Origin: Gammaproteobacteria bacterium
GTDB taxonomy: Bacteria > Pseudomonadota > Gammaproteobacteria > SZUA-152
DNA: 9,380 nucleotides
Assembly (NCBI GenBank): GCA_024762755.1
Contig: JANTGX010000069.1
Location: 1 to 9,380 of the forward strand
Direction: 5' to 3'
Positions 1-5,585 of the stretch are shown in pieces (the first letter of the stretch is position 1; each line of letters begins with the position of its first letter). Position numbers and translations under genes: made by a program. Under the pieces are notes generated by a model. The model was not told the DNA's origin and did no database searches. It saw only the letters and a program-made list of their open reading frames with translations.

Positions 1-44
1 TGGGCGAAGTTGTAGATGTCGCGGGCATCCTGGCGCTGAGTCAT
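1..44 (-). CDS. speA: N-terminal fragment of a minus-strand gene, probably biosynthetic arginine decarboxylase
   Basis: An ATG at 44-42 on the minus strand opens a frame that leaves the window at base 1. The visible residues are MTQRQDARDIYNFA. The D-A-R-x-x-Y-N segment resembles the N-terminus of biosynthetic arginine decarboxylases (SpeA), where a tyrosine-asparagine pair precedes a W-G-x-G-Y-F motif that would lie outside the window. Divergence from speE supports a polyamine assignment, because SpeA makes agmatine, the precursor of putrescine, which is the SpeE substrate. No strong Shine-Dalgarno sequence is seen before the ATG. Fourteen residues cannot prove the family; the call rests mainly on context. 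Confidence 0.45.
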   Translation of the reverse strand, partial: MTQRQDARDIYNFA

Positions 45-106
45 GGTGGTGGGTCCGACGCGGCTGGGGCGGCCATTCTACCCCAGGCACGTGTCGGGTC
101 GATGCA

Positions 107-135
107 TTGGCAGGGCGCCGCGCAAGGCGGATAAT
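107..135 (+). promoter_or_regulatory. sigma70-type promoter of speE
   Basis: TTGGCA at 107-112 and GATAAT at 130-135 each match the sigma70 consensus at five of six positions, and the spacer is 17 nt. Transcription would start near 142, giving a leader of about 28 nt before the GTG at 170. Position, spacing and match quality all agree, but no expression data are available. Confidence 0.6.
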
Positions 136-141
136 CCGCCT
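125..141. repeat. 17-nt palindrome over the speE -10 box
   Basis: AGGCGGAT-A-ATCCGCCT is a perfect inverted repeat with 8-nt arms around one central A. It covers the predicted -10 box and lies between it and the predicted transcription start. This placement suits a repressor operator. As RNA it would be only a short stem with an ATAAT loop, and most of it lies upstream of the transcript, so a DNA site is the better reading. The binding protein is unknown. Confidence 0.5.
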
Positions 142-169
142 CCCTTATCCGCTGCCGGAGGACCGCCAC

Positions 170-1033
170 GTGAGCGCGCTCGATGACAACTGGTTTACCG
201 AAATTGCCCAAGGGACCGGCACGGCCTTCTCCCTGCGCATCCGGCGCAAGCTGGCCGACGAACAGACCCCCTATCAGCACATCGAGATCTACGAGACCAC
301 GGACTTCGGCAGGCTCATGGTCATCGACGGCTGCACCATGGTCTCCAGCCGCGACAACTTCATCTATCACGAGATGATGGCCCACCCGGTGCTCTACACC
401 CACGCCGCGCCGCGCGATGTCCTGATCATCGGTGGCGGCGATTGCGGCACCCTGCGGGAGGTGCTGCGTCACCCCGAGGTGGGTACCGCCGTGCAGGTGG
501 AGATCGACGAGCGGGTGACGCGCTTGGCGGAGCAGTTCTTCCCCGAACTGTGCGAGCTGAACGACGACCCGCGCGCGACGCTGCACTTCGGCGACGGCAT
601 CCAGTGGCTGAAGGACGCCCCGGCAGACAGCCTGGACGTGGTGATCGTCGACAGCACCGACCCCATCGGCCCCGCCGAGGGGCTCTTCTCGCACCCCTTC
701 TACGTCGACTGCCTGCGCGCCCTGCGCCCCGGCGGTATGGTGGTGCAGCAGAGCGAATCGCCCCTCCTGCACCAGAAGATCCTCGTCGACATGCACACTA
801 CCCTGCGTGGCGCCGGCTTCGGCGACGTACGTACCCTGCAGTTCCCCCAGCCCATCTACCCCTCGGGCTGGTGGTCCGCCACCGTCGCCCGCAAGGATGA
901 GGCGGTGGCCGGCCTGCGCGAGGCCGATGCCCAGGCCCGCCCCTTCGAGACCCGCTACTACAGCCCCGAGATCCATCGCGCGGCCTTCGTCCTGCCGCCC
1001 TTCCTGCAGGCCCTGCTCGCCGCGCCGTCGTGA
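170..1033 (+). CDS. speE: spermidine synthase (polyamine aminopropyltransferase)
   Basis: This cytoplasmic enzyme transfers the aminopropyl group of decarboxylated S-adenosylmethionine to putrescine, giving spermidine and methylthioadenosine. The product is 287 aa, close to the 288 aa of E. coli SpeE. The nucleotide-binding loop is G-G-G-D-C-G-T-L-R-E-V-L-R-H starting at residue 88. The catalytic aspartate motif D-S-T-D-P-I-G-P starts at residue 161. The R-D-N-F-I-Y-H-E-M motif lies just before the loop. Cysteine in place of the second glycine (GGGDCG) and the S-S-R-D-N-F wording match the Xanthomonas-type SpeE branch as I recall it. The GTG at 170 is preferred over upstream starts because GGAGG at 157-161 lies 8 nt before it and residues from A-L-D-D-N-W onward fit the family. 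The gene is divergent from a probable speA. Confidence 0.93.
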   Translation: MSALDDNWFTEIAQGTGTAFSLRIRRKLADEQTPYQHIEIYETTDFGRLMVIDGCTMVSSRDNFIYHEMMAHPVLYTHAAPRDVLIIGGGDCGTLREVLRHPEVGTAVQVEIDERVTRLAEQFFPELCELNDDPRATLHFGDGIQWLKDAPADSLDVVIVDSTDPIGPAEGLFSHPFYVDCLRALRPGGMVVQQSESPLLHQKILVDMHTTLRGAGFGDVRTLQFPQPIYPSGWWSATVARKDEAVAGLREADAQARPFETRYYSPEIHRAAFVLPPFLQALLAAPS

Positions 1034-1053
1034 TCCCTGCCTGACCGGCAGGC

Positions 1054-1078
1054 AAAAAAAACCCCGGACGAACCGGGG
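1054..1078 (-). terminator. rho-independent terminator of the porin operon
   Basis: Read on the minus strand, CCCCGG-TTCGT-CCGGGG is a perfect six-pair GC stem with a 5-nt loop, followed at once by eight T. It lies about 50 nt past the porin stop codon. A second stem, CCTGCC-TGACC-GGCAGG at 1036-1052, follows the speE stop on the plus strand; the T-run is missing on that strand, so it is at best a weak speE terminator. Confidence 0.85.
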
Positions 1079-1130
1079 CGATGGGGAAGGCGGCCATGTT
1101 GGCCGTGTTGTTATGCGTCTTTAAGTGCGC

Positions 1131-2513
1131 TTAGAAAATGCTCGTGATTTGAACCGAGGCACGATTGTCCATTTCGTCGAGGATCTTGTTGGCGTTGTGT
1201 GTGGACGGCAGATTGGGTGCCTCGGCGCTGCGGATTTCGTAGTTGAAGGTGATCCGGTTCTTCTTGTCGAAGAACCACTGGGCACCCAGGGTGGTCGTCT
1301 TGAATTTGCGCTCTTTGGCAGCCGTTTCTGTGGCCCTGTCCAAGGTGTCATAGCGCACATCCAGCTCCAGCTGACGCAGAACCGCATAGCCGAGGTGGAC
1401 GTAATAGCCCTTGGCCTTTTCGTTCGGCTCGACATTGAATGAGGCCACAACGTTACCCGTTGCCGCAGAGGATTTTGAGCCAACCTTGGCACCACCGTCG
1501 GTGCCATTGAAGATCATGCCGTCGGCGGTCATGTATTCGGCCGCGGCGCGGTACTTGTCCTTGCGGAAGGTGAAGCCGAGGCCGCGACGTTTGCGGTCGA
1601 AGGTTTCGGGATCAGTGTATTTGCCAGATGTTTTATCAAAGATTTGCAAGTCGCGTTTGCCAGTCTGGGCCCAGAGGAAAAGCTTCAGGCTCTGCACGCG
1701 CGGCCCCTTGCCGGCGAACACCTTTTCGGTGGACAGGTAAAAATATTTGTCCAGGTGGTCGTTGTTGTCGCCGCGGTTGATGCCGTTGCCGTTGCCGATC
1801 ATGACGGCATAGCTGGTGTCCCAGCCGCCGGTCTTGAAGGTATCGAAGACCTGTACGCCGATGTCACGGAATGCACCTACCGGTGCGTTGGGTCCATTTG
1901 GGCCGCCAACATTACTGTTATCCGTGGGAGTGACATAGGTGCCAGCACCGTCGGTTGTGAAGTAACGCTCTAACAACATTTGATTCGAGAAGGATGTGAA
2001 ATTTACGTAATCAAAGACATGGATGGCCTGCAGGCCCTCTTCGGCGGTCGGCGTCTTGAACAGGCCGGCACGGATGCGCGCCCCAGGGATGTAGTTGTAG
2101 GTCACGCTGGCGTCCGTGATGCGGGCCTGGCCATCACCGCCATTGGGCCAGGTGATACCGTTACTGCCGAATTCGGCGAGGAAGAAGTAGTTGACCTTGG
2201 CGTTGAGCGGGAAACCGACGCCGCGCACACCGATACGGGCGCGATGGATACTGAACTCTTTGTTGCTGCTCAGGTGAGGAGCGATGAGATTGAACTGGGC
2301 CGGCTCCCCTGCCCACGCACCTGCTGCGACCTTGGAGCCCTTAGTGGCACGATAGGTCGGCTGCAGAAAGCCCCACAGTTTGGCGCGCGGTGCGGCATCC
2401 GCCGGTTCGGTACCCTGCAGCATCAGCCAGTTGGCGGCCTGAGCCTGCATGGTGGCGGCCATGCCAGCGGTGACGGCGGCGGCCAGTAGCGTCTTCTTGA
2501 AAAGCTGATTCAT
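1131..2513 (-). CDS. outer-membrane porin, phosphate-selective (OprO/OprP)-like
   Basis: The product is a 460-aa beta-barrel porin that would form a channel in the outer membrane. The N-terminus is a clear Sec signal peptide (two lysines, an Ala/Leu/Val-rich core, cleavage near residues 26-27 after A-Q-A). The mature part alternates polar and aromatic residues as barrel strands do. The F-S-I-H-R-A-R-I-G-V-R-G, Y-F-F-L-A-E-F-G and I-R-A-G-L-F-K-T-P segments resemble the Porin_O_P family. The last residue is phenylalanine in S-V-Q-I-T-S-I-F, the usual signal for barrel assembly. GGGAG lies 7 nt before the ATG. It is the second gene of an operon, 55 nt behind the secreted DsrE-like gene, with a terminator behind it. 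The substrate cannot be read from sequence; phosphate is only the namesake of the family. Confidence 0.78.
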   Translation of the reverse strand: MNQLFKKTLLAAAVTAGMAATMQAQAANWLMLQGTEPADAAPRAKLWGFLQPTYRATKGSKVAAGAWAGEPAQFNLIAPHLSSNKEFSIHRARIGVRGVGFPLNAKVNYFFLAEFGSNGITWPNGGDGQARITDASVTYNYIPGARIRAGLFKTPTAEEGLQAIHVFDYVNFTSFSNQMLLERYFTTDGAGTYVTPTDNSNVGGPNGPNAPVGAFRDIGVQVFDTFKTGGWDTSYAVMIGNGNGINRGDNNDHLDKYFYLSTEKVFAGKGPRVQSLKLFLWAQTGKRDLQIFDKTSGKYTDPETFDRKRRGLGFTFRKDKYRAAAEYMTADGMIFNGTDGGAKVGSKSSAATGNVVASFNVEPNEKAKGYYVHLGYAVLRQLELDVRYDTLDRATETAAKERKFKTTTLGAQWFFDKKNRITFNYEIRSAEAPNLPSTHNANKILDEMDNRASVQITSIF

Positions 2514-2568
2514 TCTTATTCTCCCTTGATTCTTTGATTCGTCGCGTTAGCGCATTGAGGCTCGTTGC

Positions 2569-3021
2569 TTAGGGCTTGACCAGGACGTACCCCTGGTCGA
2601 CCAGTTCGAGGATACGGACAACACCCGGGCCGCTCTTGCCGGCGATGGGGTTGATCTCTGGGGCGTAGCCGAGCTGCTTGGTCATGTTCTTGATGGTGTT
2701 GCTGCAGGCATGGAAGGTGACGCCGCCGTTATCGGCCAGGGCCTTGATGCGGGCTTTGTTGGCGTTGTCGGCAAACAGCAGGCGCACGCCGGGGCCAAAG
2801 GCGACGATCTCCATTGCCACGTTGTCGGTGCCGTATTCCTTGAGGATGTTGTTGGCGACATTCAGGACGAGTGTCTGTTTGAAGGGGTTGGGGTCGGATA
2901 TCTGCAGGACGATCTTTTTCTCCGCGAAAGGCTTGTCGGCGGCGATGGCAGTCTGAAAACCGGCCAGGGCCAGCAACAGCAATGCGAGTGTGGCGGGCCA
3001 CTTGGCTGCGTGCTTCAACAT
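2569..3021 (-). CDS. secreted DsrE/DsrF-family protein
   Basis: The product is 150 aa: a signal peptide (residues 1-27, cleavage near A-I-A-A) followed by one DsrE-like domain of about 115 residues. DsrE-fold proteins are small alpha/beta proteins; several carry or transfer sulfur on a conserved cysteine. The only cysteine of the mature protein is Cys106, in T-F-H-A-C-S-N-T-I-K. Other landmarks are K-I-V-L-Q-I-S-D near residue 36 and the C-terminal G-Y-V-L-V-K-P. Most DsrE proteins are cytoplasmic, so a periplasmic form is notable. The ATG at 3021 is chosen over one 30 nt upstream because AGGAGGAG lies directly before it. The porin gene follows. The same domain appears in the divergently encoded anti-sigma factor, suggesting that the two act in one pathway. 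Binding of reduced sulfur is an inference. Confidence 0.82.
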   Translation of the reverse strand: MLKHAAKWPATLALLLLALAGFQTAIAADKPFAEKKIVLQISDPNPFKQTLVLNVANNILKEYGTDNVAMEIVAFGPGVRLLFADNANKARIKALADNGGVTFHACSNTIKNMTKQLGYAPEINPIAGKSGPGVVRILELVDQGYVLVKP

Positions 3022-3143
3022 GGGGTTACTCCTCCTCAATAGGCGTATCATTAATTAATAATATTATTGTTTCGTTACTAATTGATTTTCTAATAACAAA
3101 ACACTGCCGAGCTATCAGGCAAGCTGAATTTAGCTCGAACGGG

Positions 3144-3171
3144 GAGACGCTATATAGAAAGGAATTATTCC
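3144..3171 (-). promoter_or_regulatory. predicted ECF-sigma promoter of the DsrE/porin operon
   Basis: On the minus strand GGAATA (3171-3166) is followed after 16 nt by CGTCTC (3149-3144). A GGAAT-like -35 box and a CGTC-like -10 box with 16-nt spacing are typical of ECF sigma promoters. The sister element on the other strand has the same boxes and spacing. Transcription would start near 3137 and give a leader of about 115 nt. The -35 box overlaps the palindrome GGAATTATTCC. Confidence 0.55.
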
Positions 3172-3239
3172 ACTCGATGACGAAAAGGTGGGCGCATGGG
3201 CGAAACTTGCCGAAATTACAAAAAGAGAGCAGGGTTGAG

Positions 3240-3267
3240 GGAATACTCGCCGCCCTTTCTGCGTCTA
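3240..3267 (+). promoter_or_regulatory. predicted autoregulatory ECF-sigma promoter of the sigma/anti-sigma operon
   Basis: GGAATA at 3240-3245 is followed after 16 nt by CGTCTA at 3262-3267. The boxes differ from the minus-strand element in only one base, the last of the -10. Both spacers also contain CCTTTCT or CCCTTTCT. A start near 3274 gives a leader of about 55 nt before the sigma ATG. ECF operons are commonly self-activated, which fits. Confidence 0.55.
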
Positions 3268-3329
3268 TTTCAGGGTGGCAGGACGTCAATCGGTTTCGTG
3301 CGTCTGCGAGGCCAAGGGGGAGGGGGTGT

Positions 3330-3881
3330 ATGAATCCATTGAAGCTGTTCAATCGACAGAACGAGTTGAGGAAGTCGCTGGGGGGATTTCGGCCGCGCAT
3401 GTACCGCATTGCCTATTCCTGGAGTCACGATCCGGCCTTGGCCGACGAGGTGACCCAGGAGGCGCTGACCAAGGCGTTGCGCAAGCTGGACCAAGTGCGC
3501 AAGCCGGAGGCCATCGAGAAATGGTTGTTCGGCATCCTGGCCAATTGCTGGCGGGACCATTTTCGTCGCCAGCGGCCGATGGAGGATATCGACGACTGGC
3601 CGATGAGTGACGACAAGACACCGGAACAGCAACACGAACAGCAGTGCCTGGTCGATACCATCCGCGCCGCCATCGCCAAGCTGCCCGAGGGCCAGCGGCA
3701 GACGGTGACCCTGGTGGACCTGGAGGGGTTCAGTTATGCCGAGGTATCGCAGATCCTGCAGATACCCATCGGTACGGTGATGAGCCGTTTGTGCCGCGCG
3801 CGTAAGGCGTTGGCAGGCAATCTGTTGCAATACAAATCACGGCCGGCGGAGGGCGCCGGGCGTATCAGGAGAATATCATGA
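3330..3881 (+). CDS. ECF-family RNA polymerase sigma factor
   Basis: The product is 183 aa, a normal size for an extracytoplasmic-function sigma factor, which directs RNA polymerase to a small set of promoters when released from its anti-sigma factor. Region 2 covers about residues 20-80 (M-Y-R-I-A-Y-S-W-S-H-D, A-D-E-V-T-Q-E-A, W-L-F-G-I-L-A-N). Region 4 covers about 109-161, with L-P-E-G-Q-R-Q-T-V-T-L-V-D-L-E-G-F-S-Y-A-E-V and the recognition helix I-P-I-G-T-V-M-S-R-L-C-R-A-R. No region 1 or 3 is present. The ATG at 3330 is chosen because GGAGG lies 6 nt before it and the N-terminus then has normal ECF length; the open frame extends further upstream without family likeness. Its stop overlaps the anti-sigma start (ATGA), so the pair is translationally coupled. 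The best target candidates are the two GGAATA-N16-CGTCT promoters just upstream. Confidence 0.93.
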   Translation: MNPLKLFNRQNELRKSLGGFRPRMYRIAYSWSHDPALADEVTQEALTKALRKLDQVRKPEAIEKWLFGILANCWRDHFRRQRPMEDIDDWPMSDDKTPEQQHEQQCLVDTIRAAIAKLPEGQRQTVTLVDLEGFSYAEVSQILQIPIGTVMSRLCRARKALAGNLLQYKSRPAEGAGRIRRIS

Positions 3882-4624
3882 GTCGCATGGAAGACTTTTC
3901 AGACGAATATCTGAATGCCTTCATCGATGGTGAGTTGGACGACGAGGAGCGCGAGCTGCTGCTCGACGAGTTGCGCCGGAACGAGACGCTGAACGCCCGT
4001 CTGTGCGATCTGCAGAAGGTGCGTGAGCTGTTGCAGCACGCCTATGCACACCCACCCGAGCCGCCACGCGACAGCGCCCTCACGCCGCCACGCCGCCGCT
4101 CACGGCTGGTCACCAGCATCGCGGCGAGCATCGCGCTGGGTGTGGGCGTCTTGCTGGGCTGGAACATGCACGACATACGGCAACCGGCGGGCAATCTGCT
4201 GGAGATCGCCCAGTCGCTGCAGCTGGGGGGCGCTACCGGCGCCGCCGACAACGAACCCTGGCGCGTGGTGTTGCACGTGACCACGGCCGATTCCCATCGC
4301 CTGGCGACCCTGCTCGACGAGGCCGAGGGCTTGCTGGCACGACACGCCGGCGGTGCGGCGCGGCCGGTCGCCGTCGAGGTGTTGGCCAACGGTCGTGGCC
4401 TGGATCTGTTGCGGGTCGACACCACCCCCTTTGCCGAGCGTATCCGCGAGTTGCAGGCGCGTTACGACAACCTGACCTTCAAGGCCTGCAGCAATGCCAT
4501 CAAGCGCCTCAAGCGGGAGAAGAACATCGACGTCATCCTGCTGCCCGAGGCCAAGGTGGTGCCGACCGCCATCGGTGAGGTGATCCAACGCCAGCGCGAA
4601 GGCTGGGCCTACGTGCAGATCTGA
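3878..4624 (+). CDS. membrane anti-sigma factor with a periplasmic DsrE-like domain
   Basis: The product is 248 aa. Residues 1-56 form an acidic helical anti-sigma domain (D-E-Y-L-N-A-F-I-D-G-E-L-D-D-E-E-R-E-L) that should hold the sigma factor in the cytoplasm; it lacks the zinc-binding H-x3-C-x2-C motif of ZAS proteins. A Pro/Arg-rich linker follows, then one membrane helix at about residues 77-95 with arginines on the cytoplasmic side. Residues about 126-248 are outside the membrane and align with the secreted DsrE-like protein encoded on the other side of the control region: R-V-V-L-H-V-T near 129, T-F-K-A-C-S-N-A-I-K with Cys204, and a closing G-W-A-Y-V-Q-I. The start is fixed by AGGAG at 3867-3871 and the ATGA overlap with the sigma stop. 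The natural reading is that the DsrE domain senses a periplasmic signal and controls sigma release. The ligand is unknown. Confidence 0.85.
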   Translation: MSRMEDFSDEYLNAFIDGELDDEERELLLDELRRNETLNARLCDLQKVRELLQHAYAHPPEPPRDSALTPPRRRSRLVTSIAASIALGVGVLLGWNMHDIRQPAGNLLEIAQSLQLGGATGAADNEPWRVVLHVTTADSHRLATLLDEAEGLLARHAGGAARPVAVEVLANGRGLDLLRVDTTPFAERIRELQARYDNLTFKACSNAIKRLKREKNIDVILLPEAKVVPTAIGEVIQRQREGWAYVQI

Positions 4625-4640
4625 GCTGCGCCGCCGGGGC

Positions 4641-5585
4641 TCAATGTTCCTCGGCGATCCCCGCAACAGGGTGGAAGGCGCGGCTGATGTAGGCCATGAG
4701 GGCCTCGATCTGCGCTTCGCCGAGGACGGACTTCCAGGCCGGCATGGTGGTGCCCGGCAGGCCTTCGCGAATCGTCCGTGCCAGCCGCTCCCGGTCCATG
4801 TCCGCCATGAACGCCGCATCCGTCAGGTTTCGGGGGTGGGGTTCGAGAAAGCTGCCGATCCAGTTCTTGCCCGTGCCATCGGCGGCGTGGCAAAAGGCGC
4901 AGTTCCCCAGCCACAGCCGTTTCCCCTTCTCTTCCAGTTCGCTCAATTCGCCCGTCTCGGGCGAGACGTCGTGCTGCGCGTAGGGCGTGGCACCGGAGAC
5001 GGCATCGGTCCGCCCATCGGCGCGGTGTGAGTATCGATTGCGGGGGTAGGAGACCGGTCGCGGGTCCCAGATCGTGCCTTCGTCGCGCACCTTGGCGCGG
5101 TCATGGCAGCTGATACAGCTCTGCATGAAGATGCGCTTGCCGAGTTGCTGTTGCGGGGTCAGCTCGGCCCAGGGTGTGTCGAGGGCGATCTCGCCGAGGG
5201 CGAAGGGGTAGGCGGGAGCATATTGCTGGTGGTCTTCCCAGCCGTTCTCCGGCGTGTGATAGCGGGTGTTGCGGGCCTTCTGTTCGATGAATTCCTGCCG
5301 CACGAAATCCACCACCAGGGCGATCTCTTCCGGTTTGAGGGCATTGGCAAAGCCCTTCATGGCGGTCCCCGGCTTGCCTTGGCTGACGGTATGGATCATC
5401 GCCTCGCGGCTCAGGGTGCCGGGTTCGGTGGCGATGAAATTGCGTGGCGGCGGGCTCAGAAAGGTGGCGGCGAGGGTGCGAGCATCACCGGAATAGCCAT
5501 GACAGTAATAGCAGCGGAAGTTGTAGATGGCGCGTCCGCGTTCATGCGCACCGGCACTCAGTTCAGGGGCTGGCGGGCTTTTTTT
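4641..5585 (-). CDS. triheme cytochrome c segment, out-of-frame continuation of the upstream cytochrome gene
   Basis: This minus-strand frame opens at 5585 after a TAA at 5588-5586 and ends at the TGA at 4643-4641. It holds three c-type heme sites, C-Y-Y-C-H (5513-5499), C-I-S-C-H and C-A-F-C-H. Its first and third domains end in the A-M-K-G-F and T-M-P-A-W segments that usually supply the distal methionine. There is no ATG, GTG or TTG before the first heme; the first ATG, at 5399, lies inside that heme domain after C-Y-Y-C-H. There is also no signal peptide, although heme is attached to c-type cytochromes only after export. The first domain is related to domains 1 and 2 of the upstream gene (P-P-P-R-[DN]-F, L-S-R-E-x-M-I). 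It is therefore best read as the 3' part of one gene, joined by a -1 shift at A9 (5579-5587), or as the product of a mutation or sequencing error. A CTG start at 5561 is possible but would not explain export. Confidence 0.75.
   Translation of the reverse strand, partial: KKSPPAPELSAGAHERGRAIYNFRCYYCHGYSGDARTLAATFLSPPPRNFIATEPGTLSREAMIHTVSQGKPGTAMKGFANALKPEEIALVVDFVRQEFIEQKARNTRYHTPENGWEDHQQYAPAYPFALGEIALDTPWAELTPQQQLGKRIFMQSCISCHDRAKVRDEGTIWDPRPVSYPRNRYSHRADGRTDAVSGATPYAQHDVSPETGELSELEEKGKRLWLGNCAFCHAADGTGKNWIGSFLEPHPRNLTDAAFMADMDRERLARTIREGLPGTTMPAWKSVLGEAQIEALMAYISRAFHPVAGIAEEH

Larger units (their letters stand above)
3022..3329. other. divergent AT-rich control region
   Basis: This 308-bp gap separates the DsrE/porin operon from the sigma/anti-sigma operon. 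The stretch at about 3045-3100 is much richer in A and T than the rest of the window and contains the 12-nt palindrome AATAATATTATT (3057-3068). A second palindrome, GGAATTATTCC, lies at 3161-3171. One ECF-type promoter candidate is found on each strand. No gene is supported here: the frame open across it lacks a ribosome site and runs over the AT-rich leader. Confidence 0.6.

Noticed and set aside
431..448. Cysteine in the SpeE nucleotide-binding loop (GGGDCG instead of GGGDGG) as a damaged active site
   Set aside because: As I recall the family, Xanthomonas-type SpeE proteins carry the same GGGDCGTLREVL sequence, and all other key motifs are intact, so this is a lineage variant.
1036..1052. 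Hairpin after speE as a strong plus-strand terminator
   Set aside because: The six-pair stem is followed by A on the plus strand, not T, so it does not meet the rho-independent pattern in that direction.
2982..3329. Upstream extension of the sigma-factor frame by 116 codons
   Set aside because: It crosses the AT-rich divergent control region and both predicted promoters, shows no sigma-factor likeness, and the ATG at 3330 has a strong ribosome site and gives a normal ECF length.
5460..5546. Short minus-strand frame starting at an ATG at 5546 just after the stop of the first cytochrome half, with a hydrophobic stretch that looks like a signal peptide
   Set aside because: It is only about 29 codons, ends at a TGA, and is the out-of-frame reading of the C-Y-Y-C-H heme domain; it cannot supply the missing signal peptide without another frame change.
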